Below, piece after piece: positions 52,027 to 60,159 of a stretch of DNA of 64,000 nt. This stretch comes from Paenibacillus sinensis (lineage in GTDB: Bacteria; Bacillota; Bacilli; Paenibacillales; Paenibacillaceae), in contig NZ_JAHCMB010000241.1 of the NCBI RefSeq assembly GCF_019904155.1, forward strand, positions 95,381 to 159,380, written 5' to 3'. Within the stretch, counting starts at the first letter, position 1, and every line of letters starts with the position of its first letter. Position numbers and translations under genes: made by a program. A model generated the notes under the pieces. That model worked only from the letters and a program-made list of their open reading frames with translations, searched no databases and had not been told where the DNA came from.

Positions 52027-53316
52027 ATGGCAGATTTGAGTATCGATCTCGCAGGGATCAAGTCGCCCAATCCATTCTGGCTGGCGTCCGCGCCGCCTAC
52101 CAATACCGGATATCAAGTACAGCGCGCCTTTGAGGCAGGTTGGGGCGGAGCCGTCTGGAAGACGCTCGGTGACCCGATCATCAACACCTCATCCCGCTTC
52201 GCAGCTGTTAATTTCAACGGCCAGCGCGTGGCGGGCTTCAACAATATCGAGCTGATTACAGATCGTCCGCTGGATGTGAACCTGAAGGAAATCTACGAGA
52301 CGAAGAAGCGGTTCCCGAATCATGCGGTGATCGCCTCCCTGATGGTCGAGCCCAAGCAGGAGAAGTGGCATGAAATCGTCAAGCGGGTCGAAGACGTTGG
52401 GGTTGACGGTCTGGAGCTGAACTTCGGCTGTCCGCACGGGATGGCGGAGCGCGGCATGGGCGCGGCTTCCGGCCAGCAGCCCGATCTGGTGGAAGCCCAA
52501 ACCTATTGGGTGAAGGAGGTCGCGAAGACGCCGGTTATCGTGAAGCTGACACCGAACATCACCGACATCACGGTGGTCGCCCGTCACGCGGTTAAGGGCG
52601 GCGCCGATGCGGTCAGCATGATCAACACGATCAACAGTTTGGCTGGCGTAGACATTCACACCTGGAACACCATTCCCCATGTCGGCGGCATGGGAGCCCA
52701 CGGCGGCTACTGCGGACCGGCCGTCAAGCCGATCGCGCTGAACATGGTCGCGGAATGCGCGCGCAACCCGCAGGTCGGCGTGCCGATCTCTGGCATCGGC
52801 GGCATCTCCACCTGGCAGGATGTGGTCGAGTTCATGCTGATGGGCTCGACCGGCATTCAGGTCTGTACCGCCGTCATGCATCACGGCTTCCGGATCGTAG
52901 AAGAGATGATCGACGGATTGAACAACTATCTCGACGAGAAGGGCCTGGCCTCCGTCACCGAGCTGATCGGCAAATCGGTGGCGAAGTATTCCAACTGGGG
53001 CGATCTCGATCTTAACTATAAAGTTGTCGCCCGCATCAATGAAGACAACTGCATCAATTGCAACAAATGCCATATCGCCTGCGAGGATGCCTCGCATCAA
53101 TGCATCGACATGCTGACAAGCGCGGACGGCAAGGCGGTTCTGAAGATTCGCGAGGAAGACTGTGTAGGCTGCAACCTGTGCTCGATCGTCTGTCCGGCGG
53201 ACGGCGCGATCGATATGGTGCAGATCGACAGCGGCCTTCCGCCGATGAGCTGGAATGAGCGTCAGCGCGTCGTCGGCAATCTGAGCGGTTCCTATTCCGA
53301 AGCGGAGGTGGTTTGA
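52027..53316 (+). CDS. preA: NAD-dependent dihydropyrimidine dehydrogenase, PreA subunit
   Basis: 429 residues. A dihydroorotate-dehydrogenase-like FMN barrel (SPNPFWLASAPPTNTGYQVQRAFEAGWGGAVWKT ... GLELNFGCPHGMAERGMGAASGQ) and a C-terminal ferredoxin domain with CINCNKCHIACEDASHQC and CVGCNLCSIVCP. It reduces uracil and thymine to the dihydro forms. It starts 28 bp after preT and ends just before the dihydropyrimidinase gene. Confidence 0.94.
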   Translation: MADLSIDLAGIKSPNPFWLASAPPTNTGYQVQRAFEAGWGGAVWKTLGDPIINTSSRFAAVNFNGQRVAGFNNIELITDRPLDVNLKEIYETKKRFPNHAVIASLMVEPKQEKWHEIVKRVEDVGVDGLELNFGCPHGMAERGMGAASGQQPDLVEAQTYWVKEVAKTPVIVKLTPNITDITVVARHAVKGGADAVSMINTINSLAGVDIHTWNTIPHVGGMGAHGGYCGPAVKPIALNMVAECARNPQVGVPISGIGGISTWQDVVEFMLMGSTGIQVCTAVMHHGFRIVEEMIDGLNNYLDEKGLASVTELIGKSVAKYSNWGDLDLNYKVVARINEDNCINCNKCHIACEDASHQCIDMLTSADGKAVLKIREEDCVGCNLCSIVCPADGAIDMVQIDSGLPPMSWNERQRVVGNLSGSYSEAEVV

Positions 53317-53319
53317 GGT

Positions 53320-54744
53320 ATGAAGAAGATCATCAAGAATGGAACAGTAGTAACGGCGGCGGATACATTCACTGGCGATATCGCCATCGAGAACGGAATT
53401 GTTACGGAAATCGGCTTGAAACTGGAGGCGGACGATGCTGAAGTGATCGACGCTTCCGGCTGTTATGTGTTCCCCGGCGGAATCGACCCGCATACGCATC
53501 TCGATATGCCGTTCGGCGGCACCGTTACGGCGGACGATTTCGAGACCGGCACAATCGCGGCGGCTTACGGCGGCACGACGACGGTCATCGACTTCTGCCT
53601 CACCAGCAAGGGCCTGCCGCTTCAGCAGGCGGTGGATACGTGGCATGCGAAGTCCGTGGATAAAGCGGTGATCGACTACAGCTTCCACCTGATGGTGTCG
53701 GAGCTGAACGACAAGGTGCTCGGAGAGCTGCCGGAGATCATCGAGAACGAGGGCATCACGTCGCTGAAAGTGTTCATGGCGTACAAGAACACCTTCCAGG
53801 CTGACGACGGCACGCTCTACAAAACGCTGCAAGCCGCCAAGAAGGAAGGCGCGCTCGTCATGGTTCATGCCGAGAACGGCGACGTGATCGAGTACCTCGT
53901 GGATAAGGCGCTGGCTGAAGGCAACACCGATCCGATCTACCATGCGCTGACCCGGCCTCCGGAGCTGGAGGGCGAAGCGACGGGACGCGCAGCTTACTTG
54001 ACGGAGCTGACCGACTCCCAGCTCTATGTCGTGCATGTCACCTGCGCCGAAGCGGCCTGGAAGATCGAGGAGGCCCGCAAAAAAGGGCTTCGCGTCTACG
54101 GCGAGACCTGTCCGCAGTATTTGGTGCTCGATCAGACGGCTCTGGAGAAGCCGGATTTCGAGGGAGCCAAATATGTGTGGTCGCCTCCGCTGCGGGAGCA
54201 GTGGAACCAGGATGTACTGTGGAAATTGCTCTGGAACGGCAGTCTTCAGACGATCGGCTCCGACCAATGCTCCTTCAACTTCAAGGGGCAGAAGGACCTG
54301 GGCCTTGGCGATTTCTCCAAAATCCCGAACGGCGGTCCGACGATCGAGGACCGGTTTACGATTTTGTATTCCGAGGGCGTGGAGAAAGGCCGCATTTCCC
54401 TGAACAAGTTCGTGGATGTCATCTCGACGTCCAGCGCCAAGCTGTTCGGCCTGTTCCCGCAGAAGGGCACGATCGCCGTCGGCAGCGACGCCGATATCGT
54501 TATCTTCGACCCGAACGTGAAGCGGACGCTTTCCGCAGAAACCCACCATATGAATGTGGACTACAACGCCTTTGAAGGCTTCGAGGTAAAAGGCGAGCCG
54601 GTCTCCGTGCTGAGCCGGGGCGAGTTCGTCATCAAGGATAAGCAGTTCGTCGGCAAGGCGGGAGCGGGCAAATACCTCCAGCGCAAGCGGTTTGGAGCGG
54701 CGGGCGCTCTTCCGGCGAAGCCGGAAGCCGAAGGAGTGGTCTGA
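53320..54744 (+). CDS. Dihydropyrimidinase / D-hydantoinase
   Basis: 474 residues, amidohydrolase superfamily. Metal ligands His58 and His60 (DPHTHLDMP), the carboxylated Lys150 in SLKVFMAYKN, plus later His and Asp residues (VMVHAENGD, VVHVTCAEA, GSDQCSF). It opens the dihydropyrimidine ring to N-carbamoyl-beta-alanine. The TGATG overlap with the next small gene shows coupling. Confidence 0.94.
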   Translation: MKKIIKNGTVVTAADTFTGDIAIENGIVTEIGLKLEADDAEVIDASGCYVFPGGIDPHTHLDMPFGGTVTADDFETGTIAAAYGGTTTVIDFCLTSKGLPLQQAVDTWHAKSVDKAVIDYSFHLMVSELNDKVLGELPEIIENEGITSLKVFMAYKNTFQADDGTLYKTLQAAKKEGALVMVHAENGDVIEYLVDKALAEGNTDPIYHALTRPPELEGEATGRAAYLTELTDSQLYVVHVTCAEAAWKIEEARKKGLRVYGETCPQYLVLDQTALEKPDFEGAKYVWSPPLREQWNQDVLWKLLWNGSLQTIGSDQCSFNFKGQKDLGLGDFSKIPNGGPTIEDRFTILYSEGVEKGRISLNKFVDVISTSSAKLFGLFPQKGTIAVGSDADIVIFDPNVKRTLSAETHHMNVDYNAFEGFEVKGEPVSVLSRGEFVIKDKQFVGKAGAGKYLQRKRFGAAGALPAKPEAEGVV

Positions 54745-54977
54745 TGTCTGCTTACAACGATTTTATCAAGGAGAAGCTGGAGATCGACGGACTGTTGTCC
54801 CGGGGCTATGCCGTGGACGGCATGCTGGAGACGCTGGATGGCGCCAAGGTGAGGTTTCGTCAGGCGCAGCCAGCGTCTGAAACCGCCGAGCTGTTCCTGC
54901 AGACGGCCGACGCGCGAAAATATGTGACGACGCTGGTGTTCGCAGAGCTTCAGGAGAAGGCGGCCAAGGGCGCTTGA
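54744..54977 (+). CDS. Small protein of unknown function in the pyrimidine operon, 77 aa
   Basis: Not recognised. It starts in the stop codon of the dihydropyrimidinase gene (TGATG). Sequence: amphipathic helix YNDFIKEKLEIDGLLSRGYA, a short strand region (LETLDGAKVRFRQ), then a second helix with TLVFAELQEKAAKGA. No cysteines or membrane segment. Its position suggests an accessory role in pyrimidine breakdown, for example a chaperone or enzyme partner; that is inference. Confidence 0.65.
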   Translation: MSAYNDFIKEKLEIDGLLSRGYAVDGMLETLDGAKVRFRQAQPASETAELFLQTADARKYVTTLVFAELQEKAAKGA

Positions 54978-55041
54978 GTCTCCGCGATGTCTAATCGCCG
55001 GGCCGAATCCAATATCCAATAGGATAGCAAAGACGATAATG

Positions 55042-55074
55042 GCGCGTATCCCTCAATCGGGATGCGCGCTTTTT
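55042..55074 (+). terminator. Terminator of the pyrimidine operon
   Basis: GCGCGTATCCC (55042-55052) pairs with GGGATGCGCGC (55059-55069), one mismatch, then TTTTT. Confidence 0.75.
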
Positions 55075-55123
55075 GGCGTTGCTGCGAACCGCTGCCCACC
55101 GGAGGCGAGGGTGAAATTCGTGA

Positions 55124-55152
55124 TTGACAGTATCTTGCAACTGCTCTATATT
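55124..55152 (+). promoter_or_regulatory. Sigma-A promoter of the MetNI-like operon
   Basis: TTGACA (55124-55129), 17 bases, TATATT (55147-55152). The transcript would have a leader of about 130 nt. Confidence 0.75.
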
Positions 55153-55199
55153 AATAAACAACAATTAAACACATTGAAATAATAAGAATTAATGATTGA

Positions 55200-55211
55200 C
55201 CAGTTAACTGG
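55200..55211. promoter_or_regulatory. 12-bp palindrome in the leader
   Basis: CCAGTTAACTGG, a perfect palindrome flanked by TTGA and AAATCAA, 40 bp downstream of the predicted transcription start. It may be a repressor operator. Confidence 0.45.
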
Positions 55212-55260
55212 AAATCAAGCTGCGAAACCGCCGGAAGACGGGGAAAGCTTGATTTTTTTT
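55212..55260 (+). terminator. Attenuator-like terminator in the MetNI-like leader
   Basis: AAATCAAGCT (55212-55221) pairs with AGCTTGATTT (55246-55255) and ends in eight T, 28 bp before the ATPase start. Placed between promoter and gene, it implies transcription attenuation. I do not recognise a known riboswitch class in the leader. Confidence 0.65.
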
Positions 55261-55287
55261 ATTTTCCCGAAAGAGGAGGCCGGTTCG

Positions 55288-56085
55288 ATGATTACTGTCA
55301 CCAACCTGAACAAAAGCTACCGGACCCGGGGCGGCGTTGTTCCCGCGCTTCAGGATATCAACCTGCATATCGAAAAAGGAGAGATTTTCGGCATTATCGG
55401 ATTCAGCGGCGCCGGCAAGTCCACGCTGATCCGCTGTCTCAACCGGTTGGAGGAGCCCGATTCCGGGACCATTACGGTTAACGGGAAGGCTATCACCGGA
55501 CTCAAGGAACGCGAGCTGCGGCTGGCCCGACGCAAGATCGGCATGATTTTTCAGCAGTTTAATTTGTTTGATTCCAAGACGGTCTTTGCGAACGTCGCCT
55601 TCCCGCTGAAGACGGCAGGCTATCCGAAGGCCGAGATCGAACGCCGTGTCGGAGAAATTCTCGATCTGGTCGAGCTGGGGGACAAAGCTGGCAGATATCC
55701 GTCGGAACTGAGCGGCGGGCAGAAGCAGAGAGTAGGTATTGCAAGAGCGCTGGCGGGAGAGCCGGATGTTCTGCTGTCGGATGAGGCAACATCGGCGCTT
55801 GATCCGCAGACGACCTTTTCCATTCTGGAGCTATTAGGCGACATTAACCGAAGACTTGGCCTTACCATTGTGCTGATTACCCATGAAATGGATGTGCTGC
55901 GGCATATTTGCGGCAGAGCGGCCGTCATTGAAGGGGGAAGGATCGTGGAGAACGTCCCTGTCGATCAGCTGTTCAGCCAGCCGCAGAGCGATACGGCCCG
56001 GCGCTTCGCCGGTATCTTCAATTTCTACAAGAACGGCTACCGCGAGGAGCCGGGGCGGCAGGAGAGAGAGGCGGTGCTGCGATGA
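55288..56085 (+). CDS. Methionine-type (MetN-like) ABC transporter ATPase
   Basis: 265 residues. Walker A GFSGAGKST, signature LSGGQKQRVGIARAL, and MetN-like text (LNRLEEPDSGTITVNGKAITGL, GMIFQQFNLFDSKTVFANVAFPL). It is shorter than classical MetN and lacks the C-terminal NIL regulatory domain, so substrate regulation must differ. The ATG at 55288 follows AGAGGAGG. It overlaps the disrupted permease gene by 4 bp. Confidence 0.85.
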   Translation: MITVTNLNKSYRTRGGVVPALQDINLHIEKGEIFGIIGFSGAGKSTLIRCLNRLEEPDSGTITVNGKAITGLKERELRLARRKIGMIFQQFNLFDSKTVFANVAFPLKTAGYPKAEIERRVGEILDLVELGDKAGRYPSELSGGQKQRVGIARALAGEPDVLLSDEATSALDPQTTFSILELLGDINRRLGLTIVLITHEMDVLRHICGRAAVIEGGRIVENVPVDQLFSQPQSDTARRFAGIFNFYKNGYREEPGRQEREAVLR

Positions 56086-56414
56086 GAGACGATGTACCCG
56101 GCCTGTTGTGGGAGGGGCTCCGGCAGACGCTGTATATGACCGCATGGTCGTCGCTATTCGCGCTGCTGCTGGGCACTCTGCTGGGCATTACGCTGGTGGT
56201 AACGGAAAAAGGAGGAATTCTTGCCGCGCCCGCAGTCAACCGCGTCATCGCTACCGTGATCAACGGTGTCCGTTCGGTTCCGTTCATCATTCTGATTGTG
56301 CTGCTGCTGCCGTTGTCGCGGCTGATTGTAGGCACTACGCTCGGCCCGACCGGAGCGTTTATATTAGGAAAACAAACTGCCTGTAAAATTGCGGTTCTTC
56401 TAAACCGCATTTGA
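56082..56414 (+). pseudogene. MetI-like ABC permease, cut by the mobile element
   Basis: The first 90 or so residues are a normal MetI-type permease (LLWEGLRQTLYMTAWSSLFALLLG ... GVRSVPFIILIVLLLPLSRLIVGTTLGPTGAF). The family then continues IVPL..., but here the frame enters GKQTACKIAVLLNRI and stops. The host sequence ends around 56356-56366. More than half of the protein, including the EAA loop, is missing. The rest of the gene probably lies beyond the other end of the element, outside the window. Confidence 0.8.
56391..56408 (-). terminator. Hairpin at the end of the recombinase gene
   Basis: GCGGTT (56391-56396) and AACCGC (56403-56408) pair; the minus strand continues AATTTT. The recombinase stop codon lies in the loop. 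It also lies about 30 bp from the element end. Confidence 0.5.
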
Positions 56415-58079
56415 ATGGGTATTGAGCTTGATGTATTCCGTTACTCTGCGGTACTCATTGGCAAATTTCAAGCTAACGCTGATACTGCCGTTTTCATATA
56501 CCTTAATGTGGTCTACAAGCTCAATCAAAACCTCTCTTGTCAGCTTGTCGATATTTTCATACTTCCGAAAGGTTGCTAAAAATGGGTTTTCTGTATCAAT
56601 CCCATTTTCAAGTTCGGCCTTTTCTTCGTTTAGGTTCTTTATAACCTCGTTGATGGATTCCATTTGCCGCTCGTAATCTTCCTGCATATGGCGGTAATCC
56701 TTATGGCTTATCTCTCCGTCTTTCCAATCTTGGTAAATGCTTTGTTTGTAGCGCATAATCTTGGAAAGCTCTTTTTCCTTTGCCGCTATCAGGTCGTTCA
56801 GCCGTATAGACTGGCTTTTCTGCAATGGAGCGGTGTTAATCCTTGAAACAATCTCGGAAAACTCTGCCGCAAGGAAAACCATTTTTTCAATGACATGAAA
56901 TACACCTTGTTCCAGATGATTGTGTCTGATAGTATGCTTGGTGCAAGCTGTTTTTGACTGGTCTTTATAGGTGCGGCAATAGTAATATACATTTCCCCCG
57001 ACCTTGCTTCGTGTCATAGCCTTGCCGCAATCGGCGCATTTCAGAAAACCGCTGAACAGATATAGACCCTTTTGCTGTGGTGCGGTGCGGGTGTCCTTTC
57101 TTGAAAGCTCCTGCACCTTGTTGAAATCCTCACGGCTGATAATCGCTTCGTGCGTATTCTCAACAATGAACCATTCATCTTCCGGGACTGTTTCCTGCAC
57201 ATGGATTTTATAGCTCTTAATGCGGTAACGGCCCTGTACCATATCCCCAACATAAATGCGGTTTTTCAGAATGTTGTTGATACTCACGGCGCACCATAGA
57301 GGATTGCCGCCCTCGGCGTTGGGGTTTTTGTATTTCATGCCCTTGCTTTTCTTGTAAGCCGCCGGGCATAAAATGCCGCTGTCATTCAGCTTTCGTACAA
57401 TCGCATTTTTGCTCATACCCTCTAAAAACCAAGCAAAAATACTTTTTACATGCTCTGCGGCTTCTTCGTCTATGATAAGAGCGTTTTTGTCCTCCGGGTC
57501 TTTTTGGTAGCCATAAGCCGCAAAGGAACCGATATGCAAACCTTTTTCCCGCTTCTTATCAAAGGTTCTCCGAACGCTTTCAGATGTACCCCTTGCGTGT
57601 TCCTCGTTCAAAACGCCTTGAACGGGTACGGCGATATTTTGGGCGTTCTGCGGGTCTTTGTAAGTATCAATGGGCTGTTGGTATAAAGAGATAAACCGCA
57701 CATTGTTTCGTGGAAACCAGTCCCCAAGATAATAACTTTGGTCGCCGTTGTTGCGGAAACTCCGGGCAAGGTTCTTGACGATAACACAGTTGATTTCCCC
57801 TTTTTGTATATCGGAAAGCAACCTTTGGAAGTTTTCACGTTCTTCGTCCGTAGTGCCGCTTACGCCATCATCAACATATTCGTCAACATAAACGTATTCG
57901 TCACCATCTTCCTGCTGTTCAAGAAAATCGGTCAGGATAAGCCTTTGATTGGTGATGCTTTCCGATTCGTCTTTCCCTCGTTTGTCCTCCCGAGATAAGC
58001 GGATATAGAACGCTACTAACCATACCTTGTTTTTGGGTAGTGCTTTGACAATGTTTTGCCTGTTGGCCGCTCGTGCCAT
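56400..58079 (-). CDS. Large serine recombinase (integrase of the element)
   Basis: 559 residues. Resolvase domain with catalytic Ser29 in AFYIRLSRED and the Arg-containing IVKNLARSFRN; recombinase domain (GSFAAYGYQKDPEDKNALIIDEEAAEHVKSIFAWFLEG); zinc ribbon (CADCGKAM ... YYYCRTYKDQSKTACTKH); C-terminal coiled coil (about 420-500). This is the TnpX/TndX type used by clostridial transposons. It lies at the left end, reading towards the boundary. AAGGAGG precedes the ATG. Confidence 0.93.
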   Translation of the reverse strand: MARAANRQNIVKALPKNKVWLVAFYIRLSREDKRGKDESESITNQRLILTDFLEQQEDGDEYVYVDEYVDDGVSGTTDEERENFQRLLSDIQKGEINCVIVKNLARSFRNNGDQSYYLGDWFPRNNVRFISLYQQPIDTYKDPQNAQNIAVPVQGVLNEEHARGTSESVRRTFDKKREKGLHIGSFAAYGYQKDPEDKNALIIDEEAAEHVKSIFAWFLEGMSKNAIVRKLNDSGILCPAAYKKSKGMKYKNPNAEGGNPLWCAVSINNILKNRIYVGDMVQGRYRIKSYKIHVQETVPEDEWFIVENTHEAIISREDFNKVQELSRKDTRTAPQQKGLYLFSGFLKCADCGKAMTRSKVGGNVYYYCRTYKDQSKTACTKHTIRHNHLEQGVFHVIEKMVFLAAEFSEIVSRINTAPLQKSQSIRLNDLIAAKEKELSKIMRYKQSIYQDWKDGEISHKDYRHMQEDYERQMESINEVIKNLNEEKAELENGIDTENPFLATFRKYENIDKLTREVLIELVDHIKVYENGSISVSLKFANEYRRVTEYIKLNTHSNAV

Positions 58080-58107
58080 GTGTCCTCCTTCCTCACATTA
58101 CACCTAT

Positions 58108-58144
58108 ATTATACCATTTTGGCGTAATGCGAACAATGTTGTCG
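58108..58144 (-). promoter_or_regulatory. Promoter of the recombinase gene with AACATTGTT motif
   Basis: On the minus strand TTGTTC (58136-58131), 17 bases, TATAAT (58113-58108). CGACAACATTGTT overlaps the -35; AACA-T-TGTT is an interrupted palindrome. An almost identical promoter lies at 63876-63912. Confidence 0.65.
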
Positions 58145-58160
58145 AGGGCACAAAGCCGCA

Positions 58161-58424
58161 TTATAAGCCGCTTTTCTTGCGTATAAGAAAGTTGGTAAGT
58201 ACCTCTTGAATCGGCGGCGCATTGTCGTCAAATTCAAGTTTAATTCCCATTTCCCCATATCGAAAGCAAAAGGGGTTTTTCAGTTCTTTCAAAACATAGT
58301 CCATCCGTTTTTCTTTGGGGAGAGAATTATCCAGCTTCAATGTGCTTATGTCAGCCAGCGTTCCCACATCTACCGTGTTCATATTTACGCTCATAAAATC
58401 ATCTATCATTTCCAGCGTAAGCAT
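58161..58424 (-). CDS. DUF6870-like small protein of the element
   Basis: 87 residues from the ATG at 58424, which follows AAGGAGG by eight bases. VDVGTLADISTLKLDNSLPKEKRMDYVLKELKNPFCFRYGEMGIKLEF matches the pattern of the DUF6870 family found in Tn1549-like elements. No function is known. It reads toward the recombinase gene, from which it is separated by the recombinase promoter. Confidence 0.7.
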   Translation of the reverse strand: MLTLEMIDDFMSVNMNTVDVGTLADISTLKLDNSLPKEKRMDYVLKELKNPFCFRYGEMGIKLEFDDNAPPIQEVLTNFLIRKKSGL

Positions 58425-58542
58425 ATCATGCACCTCCTTATTCTGCATGATTCAATATATGCGTTTCCTTGTTTGTCCTATGAGGAAACACAAAACGCCA
58501 CCACTTTTACGGTCAAAGTGATGGCGTTTAATCTTTCCGCAT

Positions 58543-58567
58543 ACTTCGGGCCAACTTGACCCGAAGT
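58543..58567. repeat. 25-bp element palindrome, copy 1
   Basis: ACTTCGGG arm, centre CCAACTTGA, CCCGAAGT arm. Upstream of the DUF6870 gene. The inner pair differs from copies 2 and 4. Confidence 0.85.
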
Positions 58568-58589
58568 TAAAATCTCCATTCATCAATCA

Positions 58590-58652
58590 GGAGTGTGCCG
58601 CACCGTTATGGATTGGCCTGTCATAAGACAGAAAGGAACGGTACGGCACTCC
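58590..58652. repeat. Long bulged inverted repeat in the noncoding stretch
   Basis: 58590-58607 (GGAGTGTGCCGCACCGTT) pairs with 58637-58652 (AACGGTACGGCACTCC) with two small bulges; inside lies CTGTC-ATAA-GACAG. A short GC hairpin (58679-58696, GGGCGG/CCGCCC) follows. The gap 58425-59085 has no convincing gene. It may hold an oriT, a structured RNA or a recombination site. Confidence 0.6.
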
Positions 58653-59085
58653 CTTTATATAAAAACGTTGGCCCGGACGGGCGGCGGCAACCGCCCTCAT
58701 AGGAATCTCACCTCACCCCATGCTGATGGCGTGGCGGTCAATGCTGTGAAGCGTTCAAACCGCAAGTATCAATATACCAATCAAAAGATTATCGCCGGGC
58801 GGCTTGCCATATCCACCCTACCACAGTCAATATAAATCGCTCACGCTCCGTTAGGTCTTTCCCCCTTTCACATGGGCGGTCTTGGCGTACTCTGCGGCTT
58901 GGCTCCCTCCTGATTGAACGTATCCGGGCCAACGGTATTCAGTTGTCAAAGAGCAGAAAGGGAAGAAGTATGTCCCTCTACTTATTAGGACTGGGAAATG
59001 TGTTTTGCCGACCCAAACATATATAAATTTGCATAGAAAAACGCCCGGCAGTTTAATACTGCAAGGCGTTTCCTTTTGCTTCGGC

Positions 59086-59364
59086 TTATTCAATTTCCGG
59101 GGACAGATTACGGAATAAATCACAATCGTAAAAATCTATAATGCACATATCCAATCCGTCACACAGCTTCTTTACCGTAACGGCGCTTACATCCCTGCGT
59201 TTCGGCTCTAACATACTGTATACGGTGGAGGGCGTTACTCCTGCCAACCGGGCCAGCTCGGTAAATGATATGTTGCGTTCTTTGCATAACTGCCGAAAGC
59301 GTTCTGCAATAGCGTCTTTGATTTTTATGCCCTCACCACCTTTCCAAAGGTATGTGACAAGCAT
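59086..59364 (-). CDS. XRE-family transcriptional regulator
   Basis: 92 residues. The helix-turn-helix spans FRQLCKERNISFTELARLAGVTPSTVYSMLEP, followed by the Xre-type KKLCDGLDMCIIDFYD. Such small regulators are common in Tn1549-like elements and probably control recombination or transfer genes. The start is uncertain: the ATG at 59364 has no clear binding site, while GGTGGTGAGG lies further downstream before non-standard codons. Confidence 0.8.
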   Translation of the reverse strand: MLVTYLWKGGEGIKIKDAIAERFRQLCKERNISFTELARLAGVTPSTVYSMLEPKRRDVSAVTVKKLCDGLDMCIIDFYDCDLFRNLSPEIE

Positions 59365-59478
59365 ATCAATCTATACGCTTCAACGTATACGCGTTTGCGT
59401 ATTTATAGTTTTTTTGTTACACTGATTCTGCAAAGAGAACGGCCCTGCAAAAGCAAGGCCGCCCCCAGTAAGTATTTG

Positions 59479-59895
59479 CTATTCAGCAAGGAGCTTGCAA
59501 AGCTGATTTAGGGCACGTTTAATCGAGCGGCCTATGGCGGCTTGATCTACGCCCTCAATTTCCGCAATCTGGCGATGGGTCAGATTGTTAATAAAATTCA
59601 GCGTCAACCGTCTACGCTGAATTTCTGAAAGCTGATTGATAGCGGTATGAAGCCGCTGATAGCTTTCCATTCTAATCACGAGATCGGCAATATCTTCTTG
59701 TGGGTTCCTAATAGCCGTGCCGGTCAAACCGTCTATAAAATCCACATAATCAAGGTGTCGCCTGTCTTGCCGCCTTTGGGATTGAATTTGCCGGGAGGAC
59801 TGTTCCAGCAGTTCCTTAACCGGAGTTGAAACCTCAACACAAATTTCACTCCCATTGGCGGTTTTATATTTTATCGTTACTAATGGCTTGTCCAT
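59479..59895 (-). CDS. Sigma-70 region 4-like protein of the element
   Basis: 138 residues. An N-terminal beta part (VTIKYKTANGSEICVEVSTPVKELLEQ), then sigma-70 region 4-like helices (INQLSEIQRRRLTLNFINNLTHRQIAEIEGVDQAAIGRSIKRALNQL). Tn1549-like elements carry such proteins, which probably regulate element genes. The ATG at 59895 follows GGAGG, but that GGAG is part of a 12-bp hairpin (59904-59958), so translation may be controlled. Confidence 0.82.
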   Translation of the reverse strand: MDKPLVTIKYKTANGSEICVEVSTPVKELLEQSSRQIQSQRRQDRRHLDYVDFIDGLTGTAIRNPQEDIADLVIRMESYQRLHTAINQLSEIQRRRLTLNFINNLTHRQIAEIEGVDQAAIGRSIKRALNQLCKLLAE

Positions 59896-59903
59896 TATTT
59901 TTC

Positions 59904-59958
59904 CTCCATTCATCATTTGGCGAATTGCTCCGCAGGGTTTACGGGCTGATGAATGGAG
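59904..59958 (-). promoter_or_regulatory. Ribosome-binding-site-sequestering hairpin of the sigma-like gene
   Basis: CTCCATTCATCA (59904-59915) is exactly inverted at 59947-59958. In the mRNA the 3' arm TGATGAATGGAG contains GGAG of the Shine-Dalgarno, eight bases before the ATG. A third copy of the 12-mer lies at 58574-58585. Confidence 0.6.
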
Positions 59959-60009
59959 AAAGGCGGGGAACGACAGCCGGGGCCGCTATGCTTTGGCGGT
60001 CCTGCCCGG

Positions 60010-60034
60010 ACTTCGGGCCAAGTTGGCCCGAAGT
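60010..60034. repeat. 25-bp element palindrome, copy 2
   Basis: Perfect: ACTTCGGGCCAA, central G, then the exact inverse. Upstream of the sigma-like gene. Confidence 0.9.
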
Positions 60035-60159
60035 ACAAAAAAACACCAATCCGAGAAATTACTCGAATGGTGTCGAAGAAAAAATGGCCGCAGTAGCCGT
60101 ATGTGTTTTGTACACTTTTCTTTTTTAATTTTTGAAGAAAGGGAGCGTCAGCTAGGCCA

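Noticed and set aside
52189..54549. 786-aa frame antisense to preA and dihydropyrimidinase
   Set aside because: Long only because of codon bias on the sense strand; both sense genes have full catalytic motifs.
55153..55287. S-box (SAM) or other known riboswitch before the MetN-like gene
   Set aside because: The leader is too short and lacks the conserved S-box elements; only a palindrome and terminator are visible.
58593..58835. 80-aa plus-strand frame in the noncoding part of the element
   Set aside because: It starts inside the long inverted repeat, has no binding site and no recognisable motif.
58851..59123. 90-aa minus-strand frame upstream of the XRE gene stop
   Set aside because: It overlaps the XRE gene 3' end, has no ribosome binding site and runs through a hairpin-rich stretch; more likely noncoding.
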